Shown: positions 33,636-43,394, counted from the stretch's first letter. The stretch: 45,754 bases of DNA from Methanobrevibacter sp. (GCA_017652345.1 JAGCBE010000350.1:1-45754); one strand, 5' to 3'. A program made the numbers and translations. Notes: generated from the sequence alone by a model not told the origin.

Positions 33636-35699
33636 CTATGCAGACCGAATTCTTGATGCATAATCACTCCATCCAGGAGCAGATTTATATTCTTCAACAG
33701 AACCATATGGAACATAAATTGTGCAATCATTGGTGTTGTTAAAAACATAATTTCCTAGTGTTGGAGGAGTTGTTGCATTAATTGTAACATTAGATAGCCC
33801 ACTACAGCCATAGAAAGCAGAATCACCAATAGATGTTACCGTTGAAGGTAAAATTACCATTATTAACTTGCTGCAATTAAAGAAAGCCCTGTTTCCAATT
33901 TTTTCCAAATAAGTTGGAAAATTCACTTCTTTTAATATTGATGTTGAGCCATAATCAGGTTCACACAACTGATATTTAAGTTCTATTATACAATCACCAA
34001 TATCTAATTTTGTCATCGCAGAAAAAGGATGATGTTGATTATCTGGTCTTACGGAAACTAAAACTCCTCCAGCATCGCATTCTTTTGAATATGTAGTATA
34101 GCCACTATATGTTGCTCTATATTGATATTCAGGCGTTAAACAAGTAATCTTTTTTGAATATTTACCCCAATTTCCGCCACTATTTATATAAGTTCCAATA
34201 TATTCGCATGGAACAACTATTGTAGGGGCATAATAAACACTATTATTTGGGTTAGAAAGATTGGCTGCATATGTTGTAAACGCACTCATTCCCAATGTTG
34301 GAGGAGTTGGGTTACTAATATAAATATATTCCAAATTTGTACATCCACTAAATACATAATCGCCAATTGATGTTACATTATCTGGAATTGTAATTGCTGA
34401 TAACTTTTTACATTTTTCAAATGCATAATTACCAATACTTGTAACACCACTACCAATGTTCACATTTGTAAGGCCACTACAATTATAAAAAGCATCTTCT
34501 CCAATTGATGTAACTCCATCTGAAATATTAATTGATGGCAATCCATAACAATTATAGAAAGTGCCTTTTCCTATAGTAGTTACACTATTTGGTATTGTTA
34601 CTGATGATAGCGAATAACAATTTCTAAAACAATTTTCTAAAAATGTAACACTACTTGGTATTTCTACATTTAAAAGCCCAGTACAATTAGTGAAAGCACT
34701 AGATGTTATTGCAGAAACAGTATAAGGAATTTCAACAGAAGCGCCACTGCCAGTAGAGCCAATACTTCTAAGTGATTTACAGCCAACAAATTCCAATGAA
34801 TCTAACTCTGTAATTCCGCTACCAATTTTAACACTTGTAAGACCACTACAATCCACAAAAGTTCTACCCTCCATTCTAGTAACGCTATCTGGTATCACAA
34901 TACTTTTTAATCTATCGCAGCCGTCAAAAGCACCCCATCCTATTTCAGTAACACTATTTGGGATAGAAACGCCTGAAAGAGGATAGCCAACATAATGGCC
35001 TGCAATATAACAAAAAGCATGGTCAGCAATTCCAACAACACAATCTCCTATTTCAACATAATTCAAATTAGCATATTGCCCATAAGAAGGTTCATTAGGA
35101 ATATATGGGTTTATTTCTTGGGTTCTAATATATGTACAAAAATTTCCCATTGCATCAAGTTCTTCTTCAGTACAACAGCATTCACTATATACTCTTCCGC
35201 CTTCATAATATGCTGTCCATTTTTTAGGACATACATATCCGCAATATGATGAATTTGTTTCGACCAAATCTCCAGTTGTAGTTGATGTTGTTACCCAAGT
35301 TGCTCCAGAATCATATGTAACTTGATTTTCTATCAACCTATATTTATCGTAGCCAACACATGTATATCCTGTTGAGATAGTTCTATAATAATATCCACAA
35401 TCTAATGAATTTTCTTCAATTAAATCACCAAGTTTATAAAACTGAGTTGTTTCCCAAGTTATTCCTCCATCATATGATACTTGTTTAACTTGAAGGCTAT
35501 ATTTATCATATCCTGACGCGCCAGAACAAGTTGTTCCTGAATTTACCCACCTTTCCATTTCAACAGCACCACAACTAGTTGAATTTGCCTCATATAAATC
35601 ACCCTTATGATATACAAGAGGAACAACATCTGACCAAGTTATTCCTCCATCATATGACACTTGTTTTCTCTCTTTATAATATTTACAAAATTTGCTCAT
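33636..35699 (-). CDS. BspA-type LRR adhesin with Asp-box-like modules
   Basis: This 687-aa protein has three N-terminal modules (about 14-45, 70-100 and 125-155) with the core VSYDGGITW or VTYDSGATW followed by GDLxExNSxxCG. They resemble Asp-box (S-x-D-x-G-x-T-W) hairpins. About 12 BspA-type repeats follow (about 215-480), then a cap (TPPTLGMSAF), a second strand-rich head (GYTTYSKECDAGG) and a short LRR set ending TIYVPYGSVEEYKSAPGWSDYASRI. It is thus two LRR cassettes in one protein. It probably contacts the host surface and starts 12 bases after the preceding stop codon. Confidence 0.8.
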   Translation of the reverse strand: MSKFCKYYKERKQVSYDGGITWSDVVPLVYHKGDLYEANSTSCGAVEMERWVNSGTTCSGASGYDKYSLQVKQVSYDGGITWETTQFYKLGDLIEENSLDCGYYYRTISTGYTCVGYDKYRLIENQVTYDSGATWVTTSTTTGDLVETNSSYCGYVCPKKWTAYYEGGRVYSECCCTEEELDAMGNFCTYIRTQEINPYIPNEPSYGQYANLNYVEIGDCVVGIADHAFCYIAGHYVGYPLSGVSIPNSVTEIGWGAFDGCDRLKSIVIPDSVTRMEGRTFVDCSGLTSVKIGSGITELDSLEFVGCKSLRSIGSTGSGASVEIPYTVSAITSSAFTNCTGLLNVEIPSSVTFLENCFRNCYSLSSVTIPNSVTTIGKGTFYNCYGLPSINISDGVTSIGEDAFYNCSGLTNVNIGSGVTSIGNYAFEKCKKLSAITIPDNVTSIGDYVFSGCTNLEYIYISNPTPPTLGMSAFTTYAANLSNPNNSVYYAPTIVVPCEYIGTYINSGGNWGKYSKKITCLTPEYQYRATYSGYTTYSKECDAGGVLVSVRPDNQHHPFSAMTKLDIGDCIIELKYQLCEPDYGSTSILKEVNFPTYLEKIGNRAFFNCSKLIMVILPSTVTSIGDSAFYGCSGLSNVTINATTPPTLGNYVFNNTNDCTIYVPYGSVEEYKSAPGWSDYASRIRSA

Positions 35700-35711
35700 T
35701 TATTATGACAT

Positions 35712-36920
35712 TTAACTTGTTATTGCTGTTATTCTTGATGCATAGTTGCTCCAATAAGTTGCTGTTTTGTATGCCTCAACAGATTCAGCGGGAACATAAA
35801 TAGGGCAATTATTGGTGTTGTCAAACGAAGCACCACCTAATGTTGGAGGTGTTGATGAATTTACTATTATGCTATTCAGCCCACTGCAATTATAGAATGT
35901 TTGATAACCAATACTGGTAACACTATTTGGAATTGTTATGCTTGTAAAACCGCTACAATTTTTAAATGCCCCGCCTTCAATTGTTTTAAGATTTCTTGAA
36001 AAAGTTATACCAGTAAGCGCCCCACAATAAGAAAACGAATCTCCATCAATTAGTGTTACATTATTACTCATAGTGAAACTTGACAATTTACTACATTGTG
36101 AAAATTGTAAATATTCTATTTTTGTTATTCCATTACCTAATGTGATTTTTTCCATAAAATCTTTATGCCAACCATCTAAATCAAGGTCTGACACACAATC
36201 ACCAACTATTAATTCTACAGGATAATTATCTGTATATTTGTACCACCAAGGTATTTCACCATCAGTGATAGCAGATATTGAATCACATTCTGCTGATATA
36301 ACACTACCATCGCCGTATGTGACTTCCCATTTTCTTTCAATTACAGGTGTTGGCGGCACATAACCACAATATGTTGAGTCAGCCTCAACCAAATCTCCAG
36401 TTGTGGTAGATGTTGTTATCCAAGTTGCCCCATAATCATATGAAACTTGATTTTCATCTAAATAATGTTTGTCATACCCAACACAAGTGAATGCTGTTGA
36501 AACTGTTCTTTTAAAAAATCCACAATCAGATGAGCCGCTTGAAATAAGGCTTCCTATTCTCCAATTGCCTGTGCTTTGCCAAGTTTGTTCACAATCCATA
36601 CTTTCTTGTTCATATTCTTTATAACATTTAGATGTTCCAGAACAAACATAATCGCTTTCTGATGATTGAACCCATCTAGTAGCAGCAGAACAACAGTTTT
36701 CATCACATATCCAATCTGTTGATATATCCATAGTAACCCATCTATATATTGGTGTTTCCTGAGGTGTATATCCGCATTCAGGGTCATCTACAGTCTTTGC
36801 GGATAGTGGCATAGTGCCATTACCATCAATTGAAAACACATCTGGGTAAACAGGCTGCCAAGCCTGCTCACCCCTTTTTTCGTATTTCTGATATAAATAA
36901 TAACTTGTATATTGACTCAT
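35712..36920 (-). CDS. BspA-type LRR adhesin with Asp-box-like modules
   Basis: This 402-aa protein is built like a shorter version of the 687-aa one. Its N-terminal part (about 1-190) has many cysteines and one full VSYDYGATW...GDLVEADSTYCGY module plus degenerate ones. A head segment (KWEVTYGDGSVISAECDS) follows, then five BspA-type repeats (about 255-350) and the cap TPPTLGGASFDNTNNCPIYV ending YASRITAI. It starts 4 bases after the 1533-aa gene and shares several near-identical DNA stretches with it, which would allow recombination between the two. Confidence 0.8.
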   Translation of the reverse strand: MSQYTSYYLYQKYEKRGEQAWQPVYPDVFSIDGNGTMPLSAKTVDDPECGYTPQETPIYRWVTMDISTDWICDENCCSAATRWVQSSESDYVCSGTSKCYKEYEQESMDCEQTWQSTGNWRIGSLISSGSSDCGFFKRTVSTAFTCVGYDKHYLDENQVSYDYGATWITTSTTTGDLVEADSTYCGYVPPTPVIERKWEVTYGDGSVISAECDSISAITDGEIPWWYKYTDNYPVELIVGDCVSDLDLDGWHKDFMEKITLGNGITKIEYLQFSQCSKLSSFTMSNNVTLIDGDSFSYCGALTGITFSRNLKTIEGGAFKNCSGFTSITIPNSVTSIGYQTFYNCSGLNSIIVNSSTPPTLGGASFDNTNNCPIYVPAESVEAYKTATYWSNYASRITAITS

Positions 36921-36924
36921 TTTT

Positions 36925-39900
36925 TTAACTATTTGGAATTGCTGTTATTCTGCTTGCATATTTTGTCCATTTGTATGTTGTTTTGTATTTTTCAACAGAT
37001 TCAGACGGTACATAAATTGGACAATTATTGGTGTTGTCAAATGTTTTGGCATCTTGACCAGTAGTATAAGTCAGTGACGGAGGCGTTATAGCATTTATTG
37101 TTATACTAGTAAGACTGCTGCAACCAGAGAAAGCATAGACACCAAAACTTGTTATACTACTTGGTAAATTTACGCTTGTAAGGCTTTTACAGTCCACAAA
37201 AGCACTATTGCCAATTGAAGTAACAGCGCTGCTTATAGCACAACTTGTAAGCCCACTACAGTTTCTTATAGCATTCTGACCAATATATACAATACTATTA
37301 GGCATAACTATATCAGTAAGGCTTCCACAATTTTGGAAAGCGCCGTCACTAATTCTTATAACGCATCCTCCAATTTCTGCACTTGTCATTGAAGAATAAT
37401 CATATCCTGATGGTTTAGTAGTTGCAGTTGTTAAACCTGATGACGAATCACATTCAGCGCTGAATGTTATTCCTCCTGAATATGTTGCATAAAACTTTGT
37501 CGTTGGCGCTGGCGGCTCTTCGCAAGGTGGTATTCCTTGTATTCTTGATGCATATATTGACCAACCTGAATCATACTTATAAGTGCTAACTAATTCACAT
37601 GGAACATAAATAGGGCAATTATTGGTGTTATCAAAAATTCCACTTGTCAATGTTGGCGGCGTTAATGCGTTTACTGTTATACTTGCAAGGTTATTACAAT
37701 AATTAAACGCGCCTGCACCAATGCTTGTAACACCACTACCAATGTTCACACTTGTGAGACCGCTGCAATACTCGAAAGCAGATTCACCAATAGTTGTTAC
37801 ATTATTAGGGATAACTATACTTGTAAGTCCACTACAATCATAGAAAGCCATAATACCAATACTTGTAACGCCATTACCAATACTAACACTTGCAAGGCTA
37901 TAACAATATTCGAAAGCACTGTTACCAATTGAAGTAACACTATTTGGTATTGTTATTGAAGGTAAACTATAGCATTCTCCAAAAGCTCCATTTTCAATAG
38001 TTGTAACCCCAAACGATATAGTACAACTTGTAAGACTTGTACAACCATAAAAAGCATACTGACCAATACTAGTGACGCATCCACCAATTTCTGCACTTGT
38101 CATTGCAGAATAAGCAAATGAACTGTGTCTTGTTTCTGCTGTTGTTATGGTTGTTGAACTATAGCAAGCAATTTTATAAGTTTTAGAATCATTGTAGGCC
38201 GCTTTAAATTTCACTTGTTCTGGACAAGGTTGTATTCCAAATATTTTTGAAGCATAGTTACTCCAATAAGTTGCTGACTTATATGCATTTACTGATTCAC
38301 AAGGAACATATATGTATCCTGTTCCATTTGAAATAGGTGTATTATTGAATACATATTGATTATACAATGTTGGCGGAGTTAATGCATTTATTGTTACACT
38401 CGCAAGATTATTACAATTACTAAATGCCCCTTGACCAATGCTTGTAATACCGCTACCAATGTTCACACTTGTGAGGGCGCTACATTCATTAAATGCATAG
38501 CCTCCAATGGTAGTAACACTATCAGGGATTGTTATACCAGTAAGACTTTTACAAACATAGAATGCACCATCTCCAATGCTTGTTACACTATTTGGTATTG
38601 TTATTGAAGGTAATCTATGGCAATTACTGAAAGCACTATCTCCAATAGTAGTTATTGAATTTGGTAATGTAACTCCCGTTAATCCATAACAGTTACTGAA
38701 AACACTATCATTAATTTCAGTAACTCCTGTTGGAACGCTAATATTGGTTATTGCATGACAACTATAAAATGCATAATCACCTATACTTGTCACTCCACTT
38801 GGTATGTTAATTACTTTAAGCCCAAAGCAATCACCAAAAGCCCATTCTTCAATTGTTGTAACACTTTCTGGTATATACAAATTAATAAGTGATTGGCATC
38901 CTTGGAAAAGATTATATTTTATTGTTGTTAAGCCATAAGGTAGGTTAATTGTCTTTAAAACAGTACAATTCCTAAAAGCATTAGGACCAATATTTGTTGC
39001 ACCTGATGGTATTGTTAAGCCTGTAAGGCTATAACATTGCCAGAAAGCAGAGTTGCCAATTGTTGTAACAGAATCAGGGATTGAACAACTATTTAATTCT
39101 ATGGCAGCAAAAAAAGCACCATAATCAATAGTATTAACACAATTTCCTATATAAGCGTTTGTCATTGCTGAGAAATTATATCCACTAGGTTTTGTGTCTC
39201 CTGTCTTTAATGACGTTGAAGAATCACAATCTGCTGAATATGTTGTTCCTCCAGAATAAATTGCTTTGAATTTGCCATTAAATGCTGGTGTAGGAGGCGT
39301 TGGAGGTACATAACCACAATATGATGAGTTTGCCTCAGCTAAACTTCCTGTTGATGAAGAAATTGTTATCCATGTTTCACCGGAATCATATGATGCTTGG
39401 TATTCGTTCAAATAATATTTATCAAAACCAACACATGTATATCCTGTTGATGTTGTTCTATATCTAACATCAGGTGCAGGTGGAATTGGTGAATCTCCGC
39501 CAATACAAACCCAACTATCAGTAAGTTCCCACTTATATTCAATTGGTTCTTCACAATAACTTGAAGCCGCCTCAACCAAATCTCCAAGTTGTGTTCTTCC
39601 TGTTTTTGACCAAGTTGTACCACCATCATATGATACAAATTCTTCTAATAGTTTATATTTATCTCCATCAACACAAGAATATTTGTTGTCCCATTCCCAT
39701 TTGGTTTCACCACCGCATCTAGGGTCTTCAGCTTGTATTAATGTTCCTTTTCTTGTAATTGATGTTCTTGTATTTATATCGCCTGAAGTTGTTCCAGTAT
39801 ACTTAATTTCAATATGATATGAGTTACCAGATTCACACATATAACTTAAATCTTCAACCCATTTTTCATATTGTTGTTCTTGATATATTGTAACGGTTCC

Positions 39901-41526
39901 AACATCTTCTGAACAATCACAATTTTTATAACTTATTGTCCAAGTTGTAGATGATGTTGTATAATTTCTAGGAACTTGAACGGTTAATGTATTATAGCCA
40001 ACCTGATATGTCAATGATGGGTCAATTGAGGTAATCTCAATTTGGCAATTACCATTATATGTGAAAACAACGTTCTGCGCCAAACAATTAATTTGTTTTG
40101 TGGAAGGTCTAAGGCAACTATTATCTTGAATAACACTAGTTCCAATTACCCTTATGTTTCTACAACACTTCAACAACAAGTTATTCTCAACAGGAGTTGT
40201 TGTTGGCGTCATTGTATTGCAAATGGTAACAGTATAAGATGAATTTGCAACACCTGATGTTGGAGAAACTGTTATATGACTTGGAATGTCAGTTATTTCC
40301 CAATCACAAGTGGTTGAAAGGCTGTATGTATTGCAAGTTGTAGATGTGAACACAACTGTTGCTGGAATATCAGATGTAATTGTACAAGATGATTCATCAC
40401 CACAATCGGAGGTATCAAATATCTGTTGCTCAGTGAATGTTCCAACAATATGAAATACAGGATATTGTGATTCATAACCTTCCATTACTTGATAATCACC
40501 AGTTGGAACACCAAATGCATCAACCTCTTGTTTTACAAGATACCTTGCTTTTCCAAGACCAATACATTCATAACAGATAATATCATTAACCTTCTTAACC
40601 CAACGCCATCTTGTTTCAGTGTCTTGGTCATCACTCCAGTCATTTGCTGCTGTTGTACCATATGAGGACATTTCAACAAGAGTAACCGTTATAATGTCAG
40701 ATTGACCATTTTGAGATGCTGTTTGAATGGTATAATTTGGCTGAAGGCCAAAATTGAAACCTGGGTAATATTTATTATCACCTCCCTTTGGAGTTATGAT
40801 TGAAGCATACCTATTATCAAGGAATTCCAATAAATTATACTGCCAAGATGGTTTATAATTATCTAGCGCAATATCAAATGTAATTGTATCTGTCACCTTG
40901 AAGCCATCATATACCTCTTGGAATGTGCAACTATCTCCTAGGAATTCAACTTTCTTGAAATCTTCAGTTGAAATAACTCTTTTATTCTCTGTATCTAGTA
41001 CTGCCTTTTCCCTTTCCAATAATTCCAATGTATCAATACCATGAACCCTTAAACCAAGGCAAACAGGCTCAACAGCCTCAAATTCTGCATTTAATTTAAG
41101 TGTTGGAAAGTTACTAAGTGAAGCAAAAGTGAAATCTGTCTGATTGGTATCTTTTGAAAGATTGAATGTATGAGTTATTCTACTAGGGAAATCAACATTA
41201 ATCATAAAATAAGTACCATCCATAGATTCAACTATTGCATAGTATCTACCACCAAATATCTTGTAATTGACATAGCCATGCATCGATAGTGTAAGCGTTT
41301 TTTGGAATTTATAACGCTCATCCAGCGATGTTTCCTCTTTAAACTGAATATTGAAACCATTTATTCTTAGTGGAAGTTCTGTAAGTCCACTAATATATGC
41401 TTCACCATTATCAATGATAACATCCTTAATATGTTCTTCACTAACTAGGTAAAGCACTGACTTTAGTTTATTGTAACTATATCTACAAGTACCTGATGAT
41501 TTTTGTAAGTAATCTGTTACTGCCAT
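36925..41526 (-). CDS. Giant fibre/adhesin: virion anchor, BACON-like domains, Asp-box modules, three LRR cassettes
   Basis: This 1533-aa protein is the longest in the genome. Residues 1-370 form a beta-rich phage domain that probably anchors it in the virion. Residues 375-470 match a BACON domain (CDWEITDIPSHITVSPTSG), and 470-545 look like a second, degenerate one. About 550-740 holds Asp-box-like modules with GDLVEAASSYC. Three complete BspA LRR cassettes follow (about 745-1100, 1101-1340 and 1341-1533), each with a Tyr/Ser-rich head, 4-13 repeats and a cap CPIYVPCES...YASRI. BACON domains are thought to bind mucin or carbohydrates. It is likely the main receptor- or mucus-binding protein. 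Confidence 0.85.
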   Translation of the reverse strand: MAVTDYLQKSSGTCRYSYNKLKSVLYLVSEEHIKDVIIDNGEAYISGLTELPLRINGFNIQFKEETSLDERYKFQKTLTLSMHGYVNYKIFGGRYYAIVESMDGTYFMINVDFPSRITHTFNLSKDTNQTDFTFASLSNFPTLKLNAEFEAVEPVCLGLRVHGIDTLELLEREKAVLDTENKRVISTEDFKKVEFLGDSCTFQEVYDGFKVTDTITFDIALDNYKPSWQYNLLEFLDNRYASIITPKGGDNKYYPGFNFGLQPNYTIQTASQNGQSDIITVTLVEMSSYGTTAANDWSDDQDTETRWRWVKKVNDIICYECIGLGKARYLVKQEVDAFGVPTGDYQVMEGYESQYPVFHIVGTFTEQQIFDTSDCGDESSCTITSDIPATVVFTSTTCNTYSLSTTCDWEITDIPSHITVSPTSGVANSSYTVTICNTMTPTTTPVENNLLLKCCRNIRVIGTSVIQDNSCLRPSTKQINCLAQNVVFTYNGNCQIEITSIDPSLTYQVGYNTLTVQVPRNYTTSSTTWTISYKNCDCSEDVGTVTIYQEQQYEKWVEDLSYMCESGNSYHIEIKYTGTTSGDINTRTSITRKGTLIQAEDPRCGGETKWEWDNKYSCVDGDKYKLLEEFVSYDGGTTWSKTGRTQLGDLVEAASSYCEEPIEYKWELTDSWVCIGGDSPIPPAPDVRYRTTSTGYTCVGFDKYYLNEYQASYDSGETWITISSSTGSLAEANSSYCGYVPPTPPTPAFNGKFKAIYSGGTTYSADCDSSTSLKTGDTKPSGYNFSAMTNAYIGNCVNTIDYGAFFAAIELNSCSIPDSVTTIGNSAFWQCYSLTGLTIPSGATNIGPNAFRNCTVLKTINLPYGLTTIKYNLFQGCQSLINLYIPESVTTIEEWAFGDCFGLKVINIPSGVTSIGDYAFYSCHAITNISVPTGVTEINDSVFSNCYGLTGVTLPNSITTIGDSAFSNCHRLPSITIPNSVTSIGDGAFYVCKSLTGITIPDSVTTIGGYAFNECSALTSVNIGSGITSIGQGAFSNCNNLASVTINALTPPTLYNQYVFNNTPISNGTGYIYVPCESVNAYKSATYWSNYASKIFGIQPCPEQVKFKAAYNDSKTYKIACYSSTTITTAETRHSSFAYSAMTSAEIGGCVTSIGQYAFYGCTSLTSCTISFGVTTIENGAFGECYSLPSITIPNSVTSIGNSAFEYCYSLASVSIGNGVTSIGIMAFYDCSGLTSIVIPNNVTTIGESAFEYCSGLTSVNIGSGVTSIGAGAFNYCNNLASITVNALTPPTLTSGIFDNTNNCPIYVPCELVSTYKYDSGWSIYASRIQGIPPCEEPPAPTTKFYATYSGGITFSAECDSSSGLTTATTKPSGYDYSSMTSAEIGGCVIRISDGAFQNCGSLTDIVMPNSIVYIGQNAIRNCSGLTSCAISSAVTSIGNSAFVDCKSLTSVNLPSSITSFGVYAFSGCSSLTSITINAITPPSLTYTTGQDAKTFDNTNNCPIYVPSESVEKYKTTYKWTKYASRITAIPNS

Positions 41527-41580
41527 ATGTTTATTTTAAATATAAATATTACTTAGATTTAAAAAATAATAATTTTTTAA

Positions 41581-41588
41581 TAAACATA
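41581..41588 (-). promoter_or_regulatory. Late motif TATGTTTA upstream of the giant fibre gene
   Basis: The minus strand reads TTAATATGTTTATTAAAA, about 54 bases before the ATG at 41526. A plus-strand TATGTTTA also lies at 41526-41533 across the same ATG. Confidence 0.45.
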
Positions 41589-41593
41589 TTAAG

Positions 41594-41725
41594 ATGGGAA
41601 AGATAGTTATAAAAGATGGTGTAAAATGGTATTATGACCCTATTTGGGCTAAATACACCTATATTGAAAAAGCATTAACAGGAAAGCCTAATAAAAAGGC
41701 AACAAAAAAAGAGGTTGACGAATAA
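41594..41725 (+). CDS. Small 43-aa protein on the opposite strand within the late operon
   Basis: This short frame starts MGKIVIKDGVKWYYDPIWAK and ends with a Lys-rich tail ATKKEVDE. Composition looks protein-like (Trp, Tyr and charged residues in alternation). It lies in a 231-base gap in which the leftward strand has no gene, and its stop codon is inside a hairpin that has T runs on both strands and so can end a rightward transcript. A rightward TATGTTTA lies 60 bases upstream. It could be a moron-type gene. It may also be a chance frame. Confidence 0.45.
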   Translation: MGKIVIKDGVKWYYDPIWAKYTYIEKALTGKPNKKATKKEVDE

Positions 41726-41733
41726 TCAGCCTC
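41711..41733. terminator. Bidirectional terminator between 43-aa gene and tail tube gene
   Basis: The stem GAGGTTGA / TCAGCCTC (one G-T pair) has a 7-base loop. Rightward it is followed by TTATTTTTTTT and leftward by TTTTTTTG. Confidence 0.75.
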
Positions 41734-41757
41734 TTATTTTTTTTCATCATTGCTTAC

Positions 41758-42303
41758 TTAAGCAGCAACTTTTGAAAGTAATTCTGCAACTGCGCCGTCG
41801 CTCAATGGAAGTGGGCTTTCTGCGATATTACCTGCAAGCACAATCTGCATACCATTGTTATCAGAGCCACCAGCAAGAGTTGCTGTTTCAGCCTCCAATG
41901 GAGAGATTCTACCAAATCCCAGATAGTTATTATCAGCAGTCTTTACTACAACAAAGTAACGACCTAGTGCTAAGGCATCCAATGAGCCATGCATACATTC
42001 ATCATATCTACCACTCACATTGAAGGTGATAGAAGCGTTTCTGTATTTTGAACCATTATCTTCAACTACAAGGGTATCTTCGAAAGATGCACTATTCTTT
42101 GAAGGTTCTACATGATATACGCTTCCACTAGAAGAAATACTTGTTGCAGTAATGGCTTCGCAACCAGTTTCAGTAACTGAACTTACTTCAGGCTTGCCAC
42201 TCAAATCTTCATAGTTGATAAGATAAATGTCAACTATTTCAGGAAGGCTATATCCACAAGATGTAGTTTTTGTTAGGTTTCTGTTTAATTTACAAATAGC
42301 CAT
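41758..42303 (-). CDS. Putative major tail tube protein
   Basis: This 181-aa beta-rich protein follows the capsid gene. The C-terminal half (YFVVVKTADNNYLGFGRISP, then TATLAGGSDNNGMQIVLAG) has the pattern of tail tube proteins in Bacteroidetes siphophages, in which a Y-L-G-x-x-x-G-L-E segment and a Gly-Asn-G-strand precede the C-terminus. Tail tube subunits stack around the tape measure. A minor capsid or decoration role is the alternative, since it is next to the capsid gene rather than the tail genes. Its start is not preceded by TATGTTTA. Confidence 0.5.
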   Translation of the reverse strand: MAICKLNRNLTKTTSCGYSLPEIVDIYLINYEDLSGKPEVSSVTETGCEAITATSISSSGSVYHVEPSKNSASFEDTLVVEDNGSKYRNASITFNVSGRYDECMHGSLDALALGRYFVVVKTADNNYLGFGRISPLEAETATLAGGSDNNGMQIVLAGNIAESPLPLSDGAVAELLSKVAA

Positions 42304-42344
42304 AATTATATAATTATTTTAATTACTTATTTTCTTTTTATTAA

Positions 42345-42370
42345 GGTGGTAAGTCAAATTACTTACCACC
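42345..42370 (-). terminator. Hairpin after the capsid gene
   Basis: This is a perfect 10-bp stem GGTGGTAAGT / ACTTACCACC with a 6-base loop. The minus strand continues TTAATAAAAA, so the T run is weak. It may attenuate rather than fully terminate. Confidence 0.6.
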
Positions 42371-42397
42371 AGTCAACTATTTAATGGTTTTCGTTGA

Positions 42398-43348
42398 TTA
42401 GGCTGTTTTGCCAAATACGAACAACTCAGGAAGTATAATACCAACTGCAATATTGCTAATTGCAAGTACTCTGAACATATTATCACCAGTAGTGTCTCTC
42501 ATATCAATGAGTTTGTACTCGATATGACTATCGAATGTGTCATAACCAAGAACAAGGTTTCTAGCTGGGCCAAATATGATAGTGTTCTTTGACTGCATTG
42601 TTGGGATTACTTCATAACCCATAATCATTATTCTACCATTTGCCAAAGCATAGTTGGAGAAGATTGACTCCTTATTTGGGCAACAGATTTTACCTAGAGC
42701 AACCTCTAACAAGCGAACATCCTGATGGTTCATAAAGATTTTGTAACCTTCAGTGTCAACCTCTGCGTTACCAGCTACTTCAAGACCCTTCATAATAGCA
42801 GTCTCAACCTGAGCAATAACATTATCAACAGTGATTGCGCTAATTGTTAACTGATTTCCTGATGGAATATCTTCAAGTTGCTTCTCAATACCATCAACTG
42901 CCTTCAAATAAACCTTTGTGACTCCTGTATAACCAGTATCACCCTTCCAGAAAATCTCCTGATACTCCTGAGACATCTTCTTTCTAAGTTTACCAAAATA
43001 CCAGTCAGCGAATGTCTGTGGGATACCACCTCTTAAACTGATTTCAGTCTGTTCTACCAAGAATGTGTTCCAGAACGTATCGTAACAGTTTTCTTGGTTA
43101 ACCTTTATTGCAGATGGCTCAATGAAAGCCTCTGCCAATGAAGCAGCACCTGCAGGGGTGAATGGACAAGTATACAACTGCCATGCATCACCAATTTCAC
43201 CTGTGTACATCTTCATCTTACCTTTCACTCCGTCCATGAAAGTGATACCATACTGGCGAAGGTCAATGTCATAGATGTCCTTAGAGAATATCTCTTGGGC
43301 TTCTTTACCACAATATGTAAGACCAGATAAATTTATGAAATTTGCCAT
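42398..43348 (-). CDS. Major capsid protein
   Basis: This 316-aa protein follows a protease-scaffold gene, the usual order for HK97-fold capsids. Visible features fit that fold: a long helix (about 105-140, TFADWYFGKLRKKMSQEYQEI), the segment about 205-225 (IFMNHQDVRLLEVALG) and a C-terminal strand-rich part (NTIIFGPARNLVLGYD, then ISNIAVGIILPELFVFG). It lacks a long N-terminal delta domain, because the scaffold function is fused to the protease. The start follows a TATGTTTA motif by about 46 bases. Confidence 0.85.
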   Translation of the reverse strand: MANFINLSGLTYCGKEAQEIFSKDIYDIDLRQYGITFMDGVKGKMKMYTGEIGDAWQLYTCPFTPAGAASLAEAFIEPSAIKVNQENCYDTFWNTFLVEQTEISLRGGIPQTFADWYFGKLRKKMSQEYQEIFWKGDTGYTGVTKVYLKAVDGIEKQLEDIPSGNQLTISAITVDNVIAQVETAIMKGLEVAGNAEVDTEGYKIFMNHQDVRLLEVALGKICCPNKESIFSNYALANGRIMIMGYEVIPTMQSKNTIIFGPARNLVLGYDTFDSHIEYKLIDMRDTTGDNMFRVLAISNIAVGIILPELFVFGKTA

Positions 43349-43394
43349 AATTAATATTAATTATTTTTTAAATTATTTTACGAATTATTTTTAT

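Noticed and set aside
24569..41526. Diversity-generating retroelement acting on the fibre genes
   Set aside because: No reverse transcriptase, template repeat or adenine-biased variable repeat was seen, and the repeats present are ordinary cassette copies.
24569..41526. CRISPR array within repeated LRR DNA
   Set aside because: The repeats are in frame, of differing sequence and spacing, and encode protein.
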